Positions 38,604 to 41,051 of a stretch of DNA of 41,051 bases are shown here, one piece after another. Below the pieces are notes generated by a model. The model was not told the DNA's origin. It did no database searches and saw only the letters and a program-made list of their open reading frames with translations. The DNA comes from GCA-2861595 sp035525365 (GTDB lineage: Bacteria; Actinomycetota; Acidimicrobiia; Acidimicrobiales; GCA-2861595). Position numbers and translations under genes: made by a program. How positions within the stretch are numbered: the stretch's first letter is position 1; each line of letters starts with the position of its first letter. The stretch is from NCBI GenBank assembly GCA_035525365.1, contig DATLEK010000079.1, positions 1 to 41,051 of the forward strand, given 5' to 3'.

Positions 38604-40514
38604 TCATCGAGCCGCCGCCCTCGTCGGCTCGCCTTCGGCGGTGACTGATCTATGGCCGTCGTACCAGGATTGGAGACAGGTGAGGGCCCAGGCGCCCAGG
38701 GCGACGTCCTCACGGCCGGTGGAGGCGGCGTCAAAGATCGCCCGTGCTCCAGTGGGATCCACCAGTGAAGTATCGGCCAGCGCGTCGAGTCGCTCCCTCA
38801 GTGGGCCGCGCTGGGAATGCTGGAACCACGAGCGGACCGGACCACCGAAGCCAGCCTTGGCGCGTTCGATGATCGTCGGGGGAACGAGGCCACGGGCTGC
38901 GTCCCGTAAGGGCGCCTTGGTGGCACCGTCGGCTATGAGCCGGGCGGGGTCGGTGGCGAAGGCGACGTTCACCACCGTCTCGTCGAGAAGCGGAACCCGC
39001 ACCTCTACGCCTGCGGCCATGGCGGCCTTGTCCACGTAAGCGAGGTTGAGGTTGGGCAGAAACTGCGCCCGGTCGAACGTGAGCGCATCGGCGAGGGTGA
39101 CCGAGCGGAGCGGCACAGACTGTGCGTCCAGCTCGTCGAAGGCGGCGGACGCAGCGTCGGGGACGAGAGCGTGTAGCTCAGCGAAGGTCAGCTGCGCCAT
39201 CATGCGCCAGTAGTAGGGCGGGCGACGGTCGCTGACTGCCCGGGCCAGCTTCTGGGCGTTGCGTCGATGGCGGTGGAGCGGACCGGCGCGCCCGCCCTGG
39301 AGCAGCGGGGCGATCCCGCCGAGGATGCTGCGTGCCTGGCCGGGTAACCGAGCCGCGGAGCGCGCCGCGCCCAGTGCTTCGTGCCGCATGTAACCGGCGA
39401 AAAGCTCCTCTCCACCAACGCCGGACAGCAGCACCTTGGTGTCGCTGGCCTGGCACAGGCGGTAGAGCGTGACGGCGGCGGGGTCGGCGACGGGGTCGTC
39501 GAAATGGTGGGCGAGGGCGTCGAGGTCGGCGCAGGGAGCGCCTTCGATCACGACCGGTGTCAAGTCGACCGCCGGATACTGGGCGGCGGCCAGGCGGGCG
39601 TAGCCATCGTCGTCGGGAGCGATCTCCAGGCGCTGTGACGCCTCGTTGTAGCTGGCGGTCAGGGCGTGCAGCTTCGGCCCGTCGTAGTGGCGGGCCATGA
39701 AGGCGAGCAGGAGGGTGGAGTCGAGGCCGCCTGAGAGAAGGAGGCCAACGGGAACGTCGCTCAAGAGCTGGCGCTTGGTGGCGGCTTCCAGGCGGTCACG
39801 CAGGTCGTCGACATCCGGTGGCTCCCCGGTGGGCTCGGGGGGCGACCAGTACCGCCACGTTTTCAGGTCGCCGCCGGCGAAGGACATCGCTGTGGCTGGT
39901 GGGAGCTTCTTGATCGCCGTCCAGGGGGTGCGGGGATGAGGGATCCAGAGCAGGGTGAGGAACTGGGCCAGGGCGATGCGGTCGAGTTCTGGCCGCAGCT
40001 TCGGTCGCAGGGAGAGGATGGCGCGGGGGGCGGAGCCGGCCACCAGGGCGCCGTCCACCATGGCCCAGTAGAGGGGCTTCACGCCCATGCGGTCACGGGC
40101 CAGCAGAGCCCGGCCCCGGCGCTCGTCGAGCAGGGCGAAGGAGAAGATTCCCTCGATGCGCTGGAGGATCTCGTCGCCCCATTCGGCCCAGCCGAGCAGG
40201 AGTACCTCGGTGTCGGTGCCGGAGCGGAACCGGACGCCTTTCGCCTCCAGCTCCTTGCGCAACTCCGGAGAGTTGTAGATCTCGCCGTTGTAGACGACGC
40301 TGACGCCGCGCTCCTCGTCGTACATGGGCTGGGCACCGGCGGGGGTGGGGTCCAGGATGGCCAGCCGACGGTGGGCGAGGCCAGCTTGTAGTGGGCCTTG
40401 GGTGACCACCCTCTCGCCGGACCCGTCGGGGCCGCGGGAGGCGAGGGTGGCAGCGGCAGCCCTTAGGGCGGCCTTTCGTTCAGGTGCTCCGAAGACGCCT
40501 ACCCAGCCGCACAC
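38604..40514 (-). CDS. asnB: Asparagine synthetase (glutamine-hydrolysing)
   Basis: A 636-residue AsnB. The start GTG 40514 places Cys next (CGWVGVFGAPERKAA), the N-terminal nucleophile of the class II glutaminase after Met removal; the open frame upstream is therefore not used. Glutaminase motifs RGPDGSGERV, HRRLAILD and VVYNGEIYNSPELR follow. The synthetase domain has the PP-loop LLSGGLDSTLLLAFMA and LLSGVGGEELFAGYMRHEAL. AsnB-type proteins in glycan clusters can amidate sugar acids, so the substrate here need not be aspartate. It lies between decayed sugar-modification genes but is intact. Confidence 0.93.
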   Translation of the reverse strand: MCGWVGVFGAPERKAALRAAAATLASRGPDGSGERVVTQGPLQAGLAHRRLAILDPTPAGAQPMYDEERGVSVVYNGEIYNSPELRKELEAKGVRFRSGTDTEVLLLGWAEWGDEILQRIEGIFSFALLDERRGRALLARDRMGVKPLYWAMVDGALVAGSAPRAILSLRPKLRPELDRIALAQFLTLLWIPHPRTPWTAIKKLPPATAMSFAGGDLKTWRYWSPPEPTGEPPDVDDLRDRLEAATKRQLLSDVPVGLLLSGGLDSTLLLAFMARHYDGPKLHALTASYNEASQRLEIAPDDDGYARLAAAQYPAVDLTPVVIEGAPCADLDALAHHFDDPVADPAAVTLYRLCQASDTKVLLSGVGGEELFAGYMRHEALGAARSAARLPGQARSILGGIAPLLQGGRAGPLHRHRRNAQKLARAVSDRRPPYYWRMMAQLTFAELHALVPDAASAAFDELDAQSVPLRSVTLADALTFDRAQFLPNLNLAYVDKAAMAAGVEVRVPLLDETVVNVAFATDPARLIADGATKAPLRDAARGLVPPTIIERAKAGFGGPVRSWFQHSQRGPLRERLDALADTSLVDPTGARAIFDAASTGREDVALGAWALTCLQSWYDGHRSVTAEGEPTRAAAR

Positions 40515-40529
40515 GTGAGGGCGATGGTA

Positions 40530-40785
40530 TGCGTAGCTCGCACGATGATGCGCATGATCACCCACCCATGCCGGCCTGGTGGTCCAGGCACTCGAAGCGG
40601 GCAAGCACGTTTTCTGCGAGAGCCGCTGGCCTTGTCGGCCGAGGAGTTGGAGGAGGTGTCGGCGGCCTGGATGAAGGCGGGCACCACCCTGTTCGTCGGG
40701 TTCAGCCGGGGGTGGTCGCCGGCGGCGCTCAAGGCGGTGGAGGCGGTGGCGGGTGGTTCGGGGCCACTGGTGGTTAGGCCAGCTG
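40530..40785 (+). pseudogene. Gfo/Idh/MocA oxidoreductase remnant
   Basis: One + strand frame reads HAGLVVQALEAGKHVFCE, then, after a frame break at the expected K-P-L, LALSAEELEEVSAAWMKAGT, TLFVGFSRGWSPAALKAVEA and GGSGPLVV. This is the cofactor-side motif (E-K-P) and following region of Gfo/Idh/MocA dehydrogenases; upstream and downstream parts are absent. It is a non-functional piece of perhaps 75 codons. Confidence 0.72.
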
Positions 40786-40793
40786 GAGGAAGG

Positions 40794-41042
40794 TCAGCTG
40801 GCTCGGCGGATGACCGCGTGACCCTCTCGGACCATCTTGGCGATGCTGCGGTTGTCCGAGAGATTGTCACCCACCCCCACCACCAGTTCGGCTCCAACGG
40901 CCTTGGCCAAGCGCTCGAGCGTCTCCAGTGTGGGCCGGGACCCTCCACCCTCCATGCGGGCGATCGCCGACTGCGTTGTACCCATCCGCTCAGCGAGCTC
41001 GGCCTGGGTCAAGCCGGCGTCGGTACGGAGCCGATGGACCAT
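40794..41042 (-). CDS. XRE-family HTH regulator (HigA-like antitoxin), N-terminus possibly cut
   Basis: An 82-residue frame with an XRE helix-turn-helix: AGLTQAELAERMGTTQSAIA then RMEGGGSRPTLETLERLAKA, and a short tail (GAELVVGVGDNLSDNRSIAK). HigA-like antitoxins with this sequence usually carry an N-terminal extension of 30 or more residues, and the frame is open to the right edge of the window, so the first ATG seen (41042) may be internal and the gene may be truncated by the edge. A toxin partner would lie upstream, outside the window. Confidence 0.78.
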   Translation of the reverse strand: MVHRLRTDAGLTQAELAERMGTTQSAIARMEGGGSRPTLETLERLAKAVGAELVVGVGDNLSDNRSIAKMVREGHAVIRRAS

Positions 41043-41051
41043 CGCGCGGAA

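Noticed and set aside
40515..40604. Thirty-residue extension upstream of asnB Cys
   Set aside because: The catalytic Cys must be exposed as residue 1 after Met removal, so GTG 40514 is the start.

Overview
The window comes from a GC-rich actinobacterium. The mix of a DUF222/13E12-type gene, a type IV pilus operon without an outer-membrane secretin, an aroK-aroB-aroQ block and leaderless-looking genes suggests Acidimicrobiia or a neighbouring uncultured lineage. That placement is an inference from gene content, not a measured phylogeny. I saw no rRNA, tRNA, CRISPR array or transposase.

Layout. (1) 1-1426: a truncated DUF222 gene and a small two-gene module with a nucleotidyltransferase. (2) 1478-12447: a type IV pilus locus, all on + strand: an MshEN-PilT hybrid ATPase, PilC, a first pilin, a c-di-GMP-I (GEMM-I) riboswitch, the major pilin PilA, prepilin peptidase PilD, a BldC-like HTH gene, a fused PilM-PilN protein, PilO, a PilP-like protein and three minor pilins. 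No pilB is present. (3) 12482-17500: shikimate pathway genes aroK, aroB and aroQ. Between aroK and aroB sits about 3 kb of accessory DNA: vapB with a vapC stub, a secreted subtilisin, and an AbrB/RelE-like toxin-antitoxin pair. A second copy of the aroK 3' end flanks this insert on its aroB side.

(4) 17615-26140: a CapD/WbpM-type nucleotide-sugar dehydratase, a Uma2-family protein, vapBC, then one complete and two decayed copies of a Wzz/BY-kinase gene. Small accessory gene pairs lie between the copies, and shared short repeats lie downstream of each copy. (5) 26169-37052: a surface-polysaccharide cluster, mostly on - strand, with three GT4 glycosyltransferases, two FkbM methyltransferases, a methyltransferase, a Wzx-like flippase, a CgeB-like transferase, a GT2 and an O-antigen-ligase-like polymerase. 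Its middle part (about 30.5-37.5 kb) looks less GC-rich than its surroundings. (6) 36922-41051: broken sugar-modification genes (TylF, a class I methyltransferase, a Gfo/Idh oxidoreductase) around an intact asparagine synthetase, then an XRE regulator at the edge.

Two themes connect the parts. The pilus locus seems to have two c-di-GMP inputs: a riboswitch on the pilA leader and an MshEN domain on the retraction ATPase. Second, accessory gene cassettes sit between duplicated 3' ends of resident genes at two separate places (aroK and the BY-kinase), a recurring architecture that could mark a shared mechanism of gene gain.
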